NCBI GenBank assembly: GCA_964019135.1
Contig: OZ025248.1
Location: forward strand, 35,953,670-36,017,669
DNA length: 64,000 bases
From: Arenicola marina
Taxonomy: Eukaryota > Annelida > Polychaeta > Arenicolidae
Direction of reading: 5' to 3'
Shown: piece after piece, positions 24,411 to 34,249 of the stretch
Position numbering within the stretch: position 1 is the first letter of the stretch
Layout of the letters: each line of letters opens with the position of its first letter
The notes under the pieces: model-generated
Told to the model about the DNA's origin: nothing
Database searches by the model: none
Seen by the model: only the letters and a program-made list of their open reading frames with translations
Position numbers and translations under genes: made by a program

Positions 24411-25135
24411 CGACGTTAACGTAAGTATACAGAAGACGTGATGACGTCAACGTAACTACACAGAAAACGTGATGACGTCAACGTAACTACACAGAGGACG
24501 TGATGACGTCAACGTAACTACACAGAGGAGGTGATGACAGCAACGTAACTACAGAGAGGACGTGATGACGTCAACGTAACTACACAGCGGACGTGATGAC
24601 GTCAACGTAACTACACAGAGGACGTGATGACGTCAACGTAACTACACAGAGGACGTGATGACGTCAACGTAACTACACAGAGGACGTGATGACGTCAACG
24701 TAACTACACATAGAAGGTGATGACAGCAACGTAACTACAGAGAGGACGTGATGACGTCAACGTAACTACACAGAGGACGTGATGACGTCAACGTAACTAC
24801 ACAGAGGACGTGATGACGTCAACGTAACTACACAGAGAACGTGATGACGTCAACGTAACTACACAGAGGACGTGATGACGTCAACGTAACTACACAGAGG
24901 AGGTGATGACAGCAACGTAACTACAGAGAGGACGTGATGACGTCAACGTAACTACACAGCGGACGTGATGACGTCAACGTAACTACACAGAGGACGTGAT
25001 GACGTCAACGTAACTACACAGAGGACGTGATGACGTCAACGTAACTACACAGAGGACGTGATGACGTCAACGTAACTACACAGAGGACGTGATGACGTCA
25101 ACGTAACTACAGAGGACGTGATGACGTCACAGACG
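24411..25135. repeat. 31-bp tandem array with 20 perfect CRE palindromes
   Basis: The unit is 31 bp (acgtgatgacgtcaacgtaa, then ctacacagagg). I count 20 perfect TGACGTCA octamers, the first at 24442-24449 and the last at 25122-25129, mostly exactly 31 bp apart. Three units carry TGACAGCA instead. These begin at 24535, 24721 and 24907, exactly 186 bp (6 x 31) apart, so a six-unit higher-order repeat exists. TGACGTCA is the consensus site for CREB/ATF-type bZIP proteins; whether these copies are bound is unknown. The 31-bp period is close to three helical turns. Confidence 0.96.
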
Positions 25136-25304
25136 TAATGACAGACACAAACACAGTGAGCACATCCACGTAAGTGCAGTCCTTATTAATAGATAAATTC
25201 GACATGAAATACGTGTATTTCAGATGTTTCATTATGACACACAGTGATAAAAGGAAACAGCAAACGGCTACGCACGACAGGCCTGACGGCTTCCCCATTT
25301 CAGT

Positions 25305-26290
25305 GTGATTGCTACCAGATACATAGCTTGCCACAGTATGAGTGCTACGAGATACCCAGCTTGCTACAGTGTTAGTGCTACAAGCCATACAGCTTGTTAC
25401 AGTGTGAATACCACAAGATACATAGCTTGCTACAGTGTGATTGATACAAGACACACAGGTTGCTATTGTGAGTATTACACTATACACAGATTGCCACAGT
25501 GATTGCTACAAGCCATACGGCTTGCTACAGTGTGAGTGATGCAAGATACACAAATTGCTACAGTGTTAGTGCTACAAGCCATACAGCCTGCCATTGTGAG
25601 TACTACAATATACACAGCTTTCTGCAGTGAGTGTTACCAGGCGAACAGCTTGCTACAGTGAGTGTTACCAGGCGAACAGCTTGCTACAGTGAGTGTTACA
25701 AGATACACAGCTTGCTACAATGTAAAAGATATCTCTCTACAGTCTGAGTGCTACAATATATACAGCTTTCTACATTGTGAGTGTTGCAATATACACAGCT
25801 TCCTGAAAGGTAAGAGTGCTACAAGACATGCAAGTTACTAAAGCAGACAGTGCTACAGAACCTACAGCTCGCTATATGTGACTCGTAGAACTGGCACTCA
25901 TAGAAGTCATACAACTTGCAACAGGTGACAGTGCTGTAAGAAATACAACTAGCTACAGCGTAAACGAGCTTCAAGACATACAACTTCTACAGGGTGAGTG
26001 CCGCAAGACATACAACTTGCTACAAGTGACTTGTAACAGTGCTACAAGACATACAACTTGCTACAGTGTGAGTGCTACAAGACATACAACTTGCTACAGT
26101 GTGAGTGCCACAAGACATACAACTTGTTACAGTGTGAGTGCCACAAGACATACCATTTGCTACAGTGTGAGTGCTACAAGACATGCAGCTTTCTCTGAGA
26201 CACAACTTGTTACAACGTAATAGTGCTACAAGACATACAACTTGCTACGGTGTGAAAGTGCTACAAGCCAACCAGCTTGCTACAGTACAC
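25305..26290. repeat. degenerate 33-bp tandem array
   Basis: The unit is about 33 bp (gctacaagacatacaacttg, then ctacagtgtgagt). It is best preserved at 26030-26190 and increasingly diverged on the left side, where gcttgctacagtg is the recognisable core. Being eleven codons long, the clean part gives an ATRHTTCYSVS repeat on the plus strand, a translation artefact. Confidence 0.9.
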
Positions 26291-26797
26291 AGACTACTAG
26301 ACCACGGAGGACTAAGCAAATGTACAGACGTGTGAGACGGGTCGGGAGGTAAGGAAGTGAGTAAGGCATGATATACAAGTGCCAATAGTACAGGGTGACA
26401 CGTTACCTTAGGGACAGAACGGCACTTTTCAAGACGCTGCATGAAAGGGAAAGAGCAAGGAAAAGGTAACATGTATATATTCGCAGAAGATTTCTAAACC
26501 TGAGGCTGACCGCAGTCCGCAGCAGGTATATATAACCGACAGCCAGCAAGCGACGGTGACGTTATGACTAGGTCTAACCACAGGGGCGAGAATGAACGAT
26601 AAGCGGCAGGGCGTCCTGTAGTGCAGATACATACAGCAACAGAACGCAAGAATGGTCTTAATATAAGTTGACGGAGTATAAGTAACGGAACGGCCGCTAA
26701 GGCGTTCGGTTGAGACCGCAGCGCGAGCGAACAGACATCTTTGATGCGCAACCTCTGGACACAAGCCTAAAATGATTGAACAAAATGACCAGCTTAC
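26291..26797. other. single-copy DNA downstream of the candidate membrane exon
   Basis: Relative to the minus-strand candidate gene this is downstream. A minus-strand open stretch (26429-26764) exists, but it would need a roughly 31-bp intron to join the membrane exon, which is too short for an animal intron. I could not support another exon. Confidence 0.45.
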
Positions 26798-27065
26798 TTG
26801 ATGCTCTTGCGGGTGAGGTGCGGCGACCTCTGGTGAGGGTCGAGCGGCGGGTGTTTGTGGAGCTGTTTGATGTCATCACGCTTGGCTCCGGTTTCCGTCC
26901 GATCCAGACTCTTGTATTCAGCGACCTTGGGAAGGTCATCGTCCGATTCGTCGTCGTCATTGCGACGGTAGCAGCAGATACAAATAAATACGACGAACAC
27001 GACCGAGGTCACGGCCACCAAGGAGGTCAGCACCAAGGTGAAGGTCAAGTCACGATTATTCATGG
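26798..27065 (-). CDS. candidate exon: single-pass membrane anchor and cytoplasmic tail
   Basis: On the minus strand the frame reads MNNRDLTFTLVLTSLVAVTS, VVFVVFICICCYRRNDDDES, DDDLPKVAEYKSLDRTETG and about 30 more residues to SIK-stop. It has a roughly 24-residue hydrophobic segment ending in CICCYRR (stop-transfer type), then an acidic cluster and a basic tail. The tail contains YKSL, which fits the YxxPhi endocytic sorting pattern. A pyrimidine-rich tract and AG (27067-27066) lie directly before the exon. A GTAAGC donor-like sequence overlaps the stop codon, so this may be an internal or the last exon. Most likely it is the C-terminal part of a type I membrane protein transcribed right to left. 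No specific family is recognised. The initial Met need not be the start. SINE A copy 2 sits about 100 bp upstream, within the presumed intron. Confidence 0.55.
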
Positions 27066-27165
27066 CTGTAAAAACAAAAAGGAAATCAACATCAACTATA
27101 GGCTAAGCAACAACGCAATACATAATGTTCAAGGCACGAGGCGTCATCACACACAGAACATATAC

Positions 27166-27424
27166 GGGGCCGGCGCGACAGCTCAGTGGGCTAGAGTGCT
27201 CGCATTGAGTGCTCTGGTCACCTGAGAGCCTAACGGTGCGTGGGTCGGTGGTTCGAGCCCTGCTGTGGCAATGTCTGTGTGGTCGCAGGATAAAGATCCC
27301 ATATCTTTCTTCGTAAAGAGTAGGGGGTTACCCCCGGAGACATGGCTCCACTCTCCCTTCCTTCTCTCATTGACGCGATATGACCAAAAGTGGTTAAAGC
27401 GTCCTGAATAACCAACCAACCAAC
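27166..27424 (+). mobile_element. tRNA-derived SINE, family A, copy 2, with target-site duplication
   Basis: This copy has the same head and body as 5284-5532: an A-box-like cagctcagtgggctagagtg, a B box ggttcgagccc at 27250-27260, and the gacgcgatatgacc and ggttaaagcgtcctgaata motifs. It ends in an (ACCA)n tail. It is flanked by a perfect 12-bp duplication, cagaacatatac, at 27154-27165 and 27425-27436, which fixes both ends and shows LINE-type insertion. Confidence 0.93.
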
Positions 27425-27436
27425 CAGAACATATAC

Positions 27437-28279
27437 CGTGCACTATTTCAACAAAATGCAAACAAGGGAACCGGCGGGGCTGCCAGAACAAAGCTTCCGA
27501 TCATTCGCAGCACAGATTACGATCGAGGATTTTGTTTAAAAGGGAAAGTTCGTGAGGAGGAGACATTGCTTTCAGGGGAAATATGGGTTGTTGCTATTAG
27601 CACGTCGAAAACCTCATCAGAAAGTACGCACAACCATTCGATCAAAAGTCCGAAGTTTTACTGAGTGAACTACCATGTTTACAGTGACATTTGAATGCGG
27701 GGCAACAACCCGTCCGGGGTTTGAATGCGCCTGCCTTTGAACACAACCATTTCCCCCAAAATTACGAGACACGTTCTAAGCTTATATATGCAACCAAAAA
27801 CCAACGCCTTCCAAACATGATATGTCGCTTGATGGACGACCAATAACACAGAAAGGTCAATCGGCCTTGTCGACGGGTCATTGATTGAAAACATTGCCAC
27901 AAAAAGCCGCCTTGACAGCTTGCATGTGAGTTCCGGAAACAACTTTTAGAGATATCCGCGACGCCGCCCCCCCCCCCCCCCTCCCCTGCACACAGGCACA
28001 CATGTGCCCGATACTCGGCCCCGTCCGAGTAAAAACACGATTTTATCTAACGTCCATTCAAGAATCAATTGTTGCTTGCTCTCATCCATACCCCCCTACT
28101 CTCTCGCGTGCCCCCCCACCCCCATACCTCTCACCCGCCCGAAGCCCCCAACCTCCCTCTCTCCTGACTATGATTTTCACCTATACCCGCCTAACAATGC
28201 GTAATCCCAGGCCGATGCATTATGGAGTCACGCCAACAGACGCTGGAAACCAGTGCAGCCAACGCGGCCACGGACGCCA
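27437..28279. other. single-copy DNA with a poly-C run
   Basis: No gene can be supported. A run of about 15 C occurs near 27966, and 28085-28165 is C-rich. Confidence 0.45.
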
Positions 28280-28428
28280 CTATGACCTTGACCCTCGTGC
28301 TTCAGGGCCGTTTGCGCGCAGACGACACGTCGGGAATCTATTATAACCGCTGGTGTCGGGCCAGGAGACAGTCGTGCCAAACGCACCCCATTCGCTTAGA
28401 ATATCGATCCCATTGGCAACACCCCATA
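28280..28428 (-). CDS. weak candidate exon (beta-rich extracellular type)
   Basis: The minus-strand frame after an AG at 28430-28429 reads WGVANGIDILSEWGAFGTTV, then SWPDTSGYNRFPTCRLRANG and ten more residues to a stop. The VSWPDTSGYN...C stretch is loosely reminiscent of HYR or Ig-like beta repeats. However, the upstream sequence lacks a good pyrimidine tract and no strong donor is seen. It is listed because it lies on the same strand as the membrane and cysteine-rich candidate exons. It may be chance. Confidence 0.18.
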
Positions 28429-29424
28429 CTAACTTCCATTACACAGGCATATATGTGTATTCCAATGTACACGACGCGAACATAAATCAAGGGTGAATCA
28501 GTAGATATGACAGCGGCAATGGCACTATCCACACGTTACCTGGCCGTAGCGGAGGCAGGGGTGTGGGGGAGAGGAGGGGAGGAGTGAGAGGGAGTGAGGG
28601 AGGGGTTGAGGTAGGGAAGCCTAAACCGTGAGGGAGGAAGGGAGGGAGGGAGTGAGCTAGCTGTATCTTGTCTCTGACAAGTTGCTACATGCCTATATCG
28701 GGTCGGTTCTCACTGGTATATCCATATCACAATGGTGGCTGGTCCCCAAATTAACATATCACACGATCGCAAGAAATGAAATATGGGAGCGTGTATATAG
28801 CATATACCAAGGCCCCATTATGGAGTGCGACCTTGGGTCGTGGGCCATCCTATTGTGTCCCCCAAGTCTGGGCCCCGGTCGAGGATATATATCAGTCGCG
28901 GCATTGAAATTATTTCATGTCCAACCTATGCTCCGTAGAGCCCACCGCTATTCGCCCGTGCGGTACTCGCAGCTTCTCGTTGTCTGTAATATGCCTCCAG
29001 GCCACCCACCCTCACATATCACACTCACCGCCTTCATGCCGCAAAAACAACGGACAATACTGTATGGCCAGCCCCACCAAGCCCATTGCCCCAGCAACCG
29101 CAAAGCGTCTGCAGAATTATTAATAGTGGGTCTATAAATCACTAAATGTTGCATGTGTCTCGCGCTGTACAATGCCACGTGTCTGTGGCAACCACATCTA
29201 TACACCTAGGTTCACCCTGGAGGCCCTCTCGCGGTAACAATGCACCCACTGTCCGCCCACACTATCAGAAAGAACGCAGTAGGTGCACTAGACAGTATTT
29301 ATGTATAGTCAATCTCCTCCCCATATACCATTGGTATTATCTCTATTCAAATCCTCCTGATTGCAAAAAGTAACAAGTATGCGTTGCACATGATTCAAAA
29401 AGCACAAACATGTTATTTCCCGCG
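28429..29424. other. single-copy DNA with a purine-rich tract
   Basis: 28556-28660 is a G/A-rich tract (ggggagaggaggggaggag and similar). A 151-codon plus-strand frame at 28682-29137 has no splice signals or recognisable domain, and I treat it as fortuitous. Confidence 0.45.
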
Positions 29425-30862
29425 TGTTGTATAACATTAACCCCTTTATTGTCGTGTTCTGTATAGGCTGGTGCCATGGCGCAAATAAACCTCTTTATTG
29501 TCGTGTTCTGTATAGGCTGGTGCCATGGCACAAATGAACCTCTTTATTGGCGTATTCTGTATAGGCTGGTGCCATGGCACAAATGAACCTCATTATTGCC
29601 GTGTTCTGTATAGGCTGGTCCCATGGTGTCAAATGAACCTCTTTATTGCCGTGTTCTGTATAGGCTGGTGTCATGGCACAAATGGGGGGCCTCCCTGGTG
29701 TAGTGGTTAGCGCACTAGACCGCAGATCAATAGGTCCTGGGTTCGAATCCGGGCCCGGGCACCTAATCTGGGGCATGTTTCATTCCTTCATCCTTCATCG
29801 TCCCGGGAGGTTCCTTGGCCCAATTTAGCCTGTACGTGCACAAAAGTGGCCTAAAACACCAACATTTCATTTCATGGCACAAATGAACCTCTTTATTGCC
29901 GTGTTCTGTATAGGCTGATGTCATGGCACAAATGAACCTCTTTATTGCCGTGTTCTGTATAGAATGGTGCCATGGCACAAATGAACCTCTTTATTGTCGT
30001 GTTCTGTATAGGCTGGTGCCATGGCACAAATGAACCTCCTTAATGTCGTGTTCGGTATAGGCTGGTGCCATGGCACAAATGAACCTCTTTATTGTCGTGT
30101 TCTGTATAGGCTGGTGCCACGGCACAAATGAACCTCTTTATTGCCGTGTTCTGTATAGAATGGTGCCATGGCACAAATGAACCTCTTTATTGCCGTGTTC
30201 TGTATAGAATGGTGCCATGGCACAAATGAACCTCTTTATTGCCGTGTTCTGTATAGAATGGTGCCATGGCACAAATGAACCTCTTTATTGTCGTGTTCTG
30301 TATAGGCTGGTGCCATGGCACAAATGAACCTCCTTAATGTCGTGTTCGGTATAGAATGGTGCCATGGCACAAATGAACCTCTTTATTGCCGTGTTCTGTA
30401 TAGAATGGTGCCATGGCACAAATGAACCTCTTTATTGCCGTGTTCTGTATAGAATGGTGCCATGGCACAAATGAACCTCTTTATTGTCGTGTTCTGTATA
30501 GGCTGGTGCCATGGCACAAATGAACCTCCTTAATGTCGTGTTCGGTATAGGCTGGTGCCATGGCACAAATGAACCTCTTTATTGTCGTGTTCTGTATAGG
30601 CGGGTGCCACGGCACAAATGAACCTCTTTATTGTCGTGTTCTGTATAGGCTGGTGCCATGGCACAAATGAACCTCTTTATTGCCGTGTTCTGTATAGAAT
30701 GGTGCCATGGCACAAATGAACCTCTTTATTGCCGTGTTCTGTATAGAATGGTGCCATGGCACAAATGAACCTCTTTATTGTCGTGTTCTGTATAGGCTGG
30801 TGCCATGGCACAAATGAACCTCCTTAATGTCGTGTTCGGTATAGGCTGGTGTCATGACGTAA
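29425..30862. repeat. 49-bp tandem array, ~25 units, interrupted by SINE B
   Basis: The unit is 49 bp (gcacaaatgaacctctttat, then tgtcgtgttctgtataggct, then ggtgccatg). Two main subtypes are tataggctgg and tatagaatgg, and a third has cctccttaatgtcgtgttcgg, recurring at larger intervals. The unit junction forms a perfect 12-bp palindrome, GTGCCATGGCAC. The array is interrupted at 29685-29871 by a SINE. Confidence 0.96.
29685..29871 (+). mobile_element. tRNA-derived SINE, family B, copy 1 (young)
   Basis: The 187-bp element has a tRNA-like head (ctccctggtgtagtggttag as A-box region, gggttcgaatcc as B box at 29739-29750). A short body (ggttccttggcccaatttag, then cgtgcacaaaagtggcc) ends in an ATTTC-type tail. 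It is flanked by a 14-bp duplication of the host repeat, tcatggcacaaatg, at 29671-29684 and 29872-29885. It differs from the copy at 51636-51822 at only about four positions. Confidence 0.95.
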
Positions 30863-31146
30863 AGCGACGCCTCATATTCAAGTACCAGGTTGAAACTGAT
30901 TTGAGGCCCAGATTGACGCCGTAAGATGTGTCGTAAATGGCGGACGAGACTTTACCAAGAGATAACGAAATCAAAGTTGATCGCCCACGCCGCCCATGCA
31001 GTGCTGCCACCTAGGTGCGGCACGCCTGGGCATCACACTCTCGCCGGTTGACATAAAGCCACACTAAAGTTAGCAGGGCCGTCTCCTAGACTGGCCCCAG
31101 CGGTCAAAAACACCCCGAGCTTCACGTTAAGATGCCTGCAGGGGAA
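30863..31146. other. single-copy DNA
   Basis: A short minus-strand stretch near 30950-31050 is open and ends at a GTAAAG donor-like site, but it lacks an acceptor I can defend. Otherwise nothing is recognised. Confidence 0.4.
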
Positions 31147-31347
31147 TCACGAGGCCTTTCTCGGAGCCATAACGGCTGGAGAGACCAGCCCCCCCGCTCC
31201 CCCTCCCCCTCCCCGTCTCCTGCCCCCGGCCGTGTATAGGGAGGGCGGCAGGTGCGGTGATCCCAGCTTGGGGAGAGTCGCCTTCTGTCTGAAGCTGTCG
31301 GTGACCCACTCCAAGGGGCTCAAGGCTTCGGGAAGCTCAGAAAACTT
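31147..31347 (-). CDS. candidate terminal exon, unknown protein
   Basis: After a pyrimidine-rich tract (aattttttttccttttacat on the minus strand) and a cag at 31350-31348, a frame reads KFSELPEALSPLEWVTDSFR, then QKATLPKLGSPHLPPSLYTA. A low-complexity GGRRRGGGGG segment follows and it ends APRKAS-stop. Composition over the first 45 residues is protein-like (S/P/L-rich, as in cytoplasmic or disordered tails). No domain is recognised. A competing frame over the same bases is also open, so the call is weak. It may belong to the same minus-strand transcription unit as the 34.2-kb and 26.9-kb candidate exons. Confidence 0.3.
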   Translation of the reverse strand, partial: KFSELPEALSPLEWVTDSFRQKATLPKLGSPHLPPSLYTAGGRRRGGGGGAGGLVSPAVMAPRKAS

Positions 31348-31538
31348 CTGCCAGGTCATCAAACCTCAGACATGTAAAAGGAAAAAAAATTGTTTTAGTG
31401 TGCCAAAATGTCCTGGTCCGTGGGGGAATTGTTTCCTTTTATTCGTGGGAGGGGTTGGGGGGGGGGGGCGGTGAGGGTTGATTAATTGGTAGGGTAAGGT
31501 TTTTACGCACTGTGATATCAGGCGACGTATCGTCAATA

Positions 31539-32021
31539 CAGGCTGTCCAGTGATCCTACTTTTCCTACTTTTTCCTACTTTTTTGTCTCCGTCCTGTTTT
31601 TCCTACTTTTTCTTCAAAATACCTACATTTTCCAACTTTTTCCTACTTTTTGGTATTTGCTTCACCAGGCGCAATTTCCAAATGTCGTGATTTGCTGTAA
31701 AAGTGTGCATATCGCTTCTATTATTGCAAAAGTCAGAGGTATTTTGTTTTTGCGTCCTGATGTATTTTTAAATCAACACTAGTGTCTGTCAAGTTCTAAT
31801 AATGAAAATACAGGTACGGCTGAGCAGCATATAAGAAATGTTATAAAAAAGCATTTTCTCAGTAATATAACTTTTTGTCATTTGTTTATCCGGAATAATG
31901 TTGCTACATATGCTATTTGAGTCAATGTTTTGCTTCTATTTTCCAACTTTTGTCCTACTTTTTCTGTATTTCCATTCCTACTTTTGTCCTACTTTTTGAT
32001 GAGGGTGTGCTGGACAGCCTG
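31539..32021. mobile_element. 483-bp non-autonomous TIR DNA element
   Basis: Perfect 12-bp terminal inverted repeats CAGGCTGTCCAG and CTGGACAGCCTG lie at 31539-31550 and 32010-32021. The flanks match as TCAATA on both sides (31533-31538, 32022-32027), giving a 6-bp duplication, or CAAT if the repeats are read one base longer. Subterminal tcctacttttt motifs repeat about five times at the left and three at the right, in the same orientation. There is no transposase frame, so it is a MITE-type element. A hAT relationship is possible from the CAGG terminus, but the duplication length is wrong for hAT. Confidence 0.85.
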
Positions 32022-32029
32022 TCAATATG

Positions 32030-32300
32030 TAGCAAGGGAAACATCAGAGACCCTCTGAGAGGCCACCTGAGGCAGTACGAGAGATGTCACAGGAGACCCT
32101 ATCATGCCATCTTGGGTAGCGAGGGAAATGCCAAAAACCTTCTTGGACCGTCTGAGACAGCGGGAGAGATGTCACAGGGGACCTTAGGCCATCTGAGGCA
32201 GCGAGAAAGATGTCACAGGGGACCTTAGTCCACATGAAGCAGCGAGAGAGATGTCACAGGGGACTTAAACCATTTGCGGAGTACGGGAGACCACCCGAGG
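32030..32300. repeat. degenerate 41-bp tandem array, ~6 units
   Basis: The unit is about 41 bp (accttaggccatctgaggca, then gcgagaaagatgtcacagggg). The two cleanest copies are adjacent at about 32180-32260 and the outer ones are diverged. It starts directly beside the right end of the TIR element. Confidence 0.8.
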
Positions 32301-34130
32301 CAGTTACCTATATCCAATGCTACTGTGGTTAGTAACCTTAACGCTGTGGTATGATACGCAGAGTGATGGATGGGTCAGGGGCAAAGTCTTTGTGGCCATG
32401 TTTTTTTTAGTTTCATTTTATTCGTACCAACATGCTGGGCGAAACACAAGCCTACCCTGATGGGGAGACTGAGGCTGTCGGTTGGGCGTGCGCTTGTTCC
32501 ATTCAATACGACAACAATGGGGCAGCAGGCATACCATGCCAGTCGTTGGTGATTCACTTTTTCCTTATTTTTTCTTTCTTCTTGAACCCGCGACAGTGCT
32601 CACTCGGGTCATAATGGGACTCGTCCCAGCGTCGCCCATTCAATATTTAGTTTTTCATTGTCCCTCACAACGTGTTTACATACATTTGCTACTTTGGTGG
32701 AATGAACATTCCATTCTCCCACAAACACTTCTACCACGTACGCAATTAATCATTTAACTCAACAGAGGGCAGAAGAATGTCTTGGTGGCTTAGTTCTCTG
32801 CTCTGTTCGTATATATTATTCGGCTGTAGTGGCTATATATTTTCCGCTTGTAAGAGATTTGGCAAGGCAACATTTTGGGTTGTTACATATATAAATATCT
32901 ACCCACGTACCCTGTGATAACGATGCCCGGACATCACTCAATTGCAAGGAACGTTCAAAACCCGTACAGCTGGGAACCTCGGAACTCATTCCTACGCTGT
33001 TCCCAGAACTAACCCCCCCCCCCCCCCAACACACACACCTAAGCCTCACCGTCCGACCCCCATAGCCTTGAAAAATGTCCGCTTCCTCAGGAAGCCAATT
33101 AGCCAATAATTATAAGTTACGTCGCTGGACCGCAGTCAATCTTGATCTCCATCCCGATTGGTGATCAGTCGACTCCCACGAAGAAAGCAGCGACCGGAAC
33201 CGGAAGTCGAGGACGAGGGACGCCACGACCACGTGTCATATGGGGGGGACGTCCAATCAAAAGTCGGGTCCTCAGTATCCGTATGACAATAAAACTGATC
33301 TGAGTCAATTCCGACAAACATCTTTGTGTGTTGTTTATCTTTCATTTATCTAGAGTACAACGCGCAGCGCGTCCCGTTAAACGTCGCGGGAACCAGCCCA
33401 GTTACCATGGAGACAGATCTCTCAATGGGTGGCCGGTATGGCAGTTTTGGCCACCTCTGTGCACACATAGATCAGGCCAAAACCGACCCAAGTAAGTGTA
33501 TAGTGTGATTAAATAATAATGTGAAACCATTAAGATACTGTGATATGGGCTACAGGGGTTGGGATGGAGGGGGGGGGGGGCAGCATATTATAACGCAGAC
33601 AACCTGGAATCCACTTAAACAATAGACGACAGCCATACTACCCCAGGCGTTTTGTGATAAAAAAATTTCAGTATACAACCAACGTCCACAGCTTGTTTGA
33701 ACAGGTTACCAGAGGCACGTAGACATAAAGCCTTGCAAACTTACAGATGAAAGGTCTAAATTTTAAACTAAAAATAAAATAAATAGAAAAAAGGCAAATC
33801 TGCAATACCGAAACAATAGTATTATAATATACAATTATTTGGCTCGGAAAATAATATAATAGATACATAATAAAATATCATTCCTTCTGCTTTTAGATTA
33901 ACCGCATGGAATAAAATGACGGCTTGACAAGAAGGACGTGAGAGAGACAATGGAACAAGACGCAACTCAAGGATCGAAGACCGAAACAGCGTACAGAATT
34001 TCAAAAGCAGAACCCATGGCAACGGGTGCACATACGCCTAACACAGTGCGGACCTCAGGTGGCGGGGCAACATGGCGGGAAATGAAGGTTCCCTTGGTTC
34101 AGCGGCAGTTAATCATCCAAAGCTACTTAC
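32301..34130. other. single-copy DNA, presumed intronic or intergenic
   Basis: No feature is supported firmly. A minus-strand frame at 33136-33330 (FVGIDSDQFYCHTDTEDPTF, then DWTSPPYDTWSWRPSSSTSG) has protein-like composition, but its upstream AG lacks a pyrimidine tract. A plus-strand stretch at 33352-33491 has splice-like ends but includes a SINE-B-tail-like segment. C and G homopolymer runs lie near 33010 and 33572. Confidence 0.4.
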
Positions 34131-34249
34131 CAAGATGTTGGCGAAACCACTACCACGTAACAACCAGTGCGACCAGCAGGGTCGTCAGGTTGACAAGAAT
34201 CCAAAGTAACATCCGTTCCTCTTGGACCGAATCCACAAATACACGGATC
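34131..34249 (-). CDS. candidate exon: cysteine-rich extracellular segment
   Basis: The minus strand shows a pyrimidine-leaning tract (cttgttctgttttaccgc) then AG at 34251-34250. A 119-bp open stretch follows, ending at GTAAGT (donor at 34130). It reads DPCICGFGPRGTDVTLDSCQ, then PDDPAGRTGCYVVVVSPTS, with four cysteines in 39 residues and a phase-2 end. Good signals at both ends and the cysteine spacing suggest an internal exon of a secreted or membrane protein. The family is not recognised. It lies on the same strand as the membrane-anchor exon at 26798-27065 but does not splice to it in phase directly, so other exons would be needed between them. Confidence 0.42.

Noticed and set aside
24411-25135. 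CRISPR-like array (regular 31-bp spacing)
   Set aside because: Units are contiguous tandem repeats with no unique spacers; the genome is eukaryotic.
28682-29137. 151-codon plus-strand gene
   Set aside because: No domain, splice or start-context support; length is compatible with chance in non-repeat DNA.
29690-29762. A functional tRNA gene from the A and B boxes
   Set aside because: It is the head of a 187-bp SINE with tail and target duplication, repeated at 51636-51822; no separate cloverleaf-plus-terminator unit is seen.
33136-33345. Minus-strand exon (DPTFDWTSPPYDTWSW) as a MAM-type fragment
   Set aside because: The resemblance is slight, the upstream AG has no pyrimidine tract, and no donor is clear.
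33352-33491. Plus-strand exon with tttatctag acceptor and gtaagt donor
   Set aside because: The right half resembles a SINE B tail in antisense and the peptide shows no family; splice-like ends alone are weak evidence.
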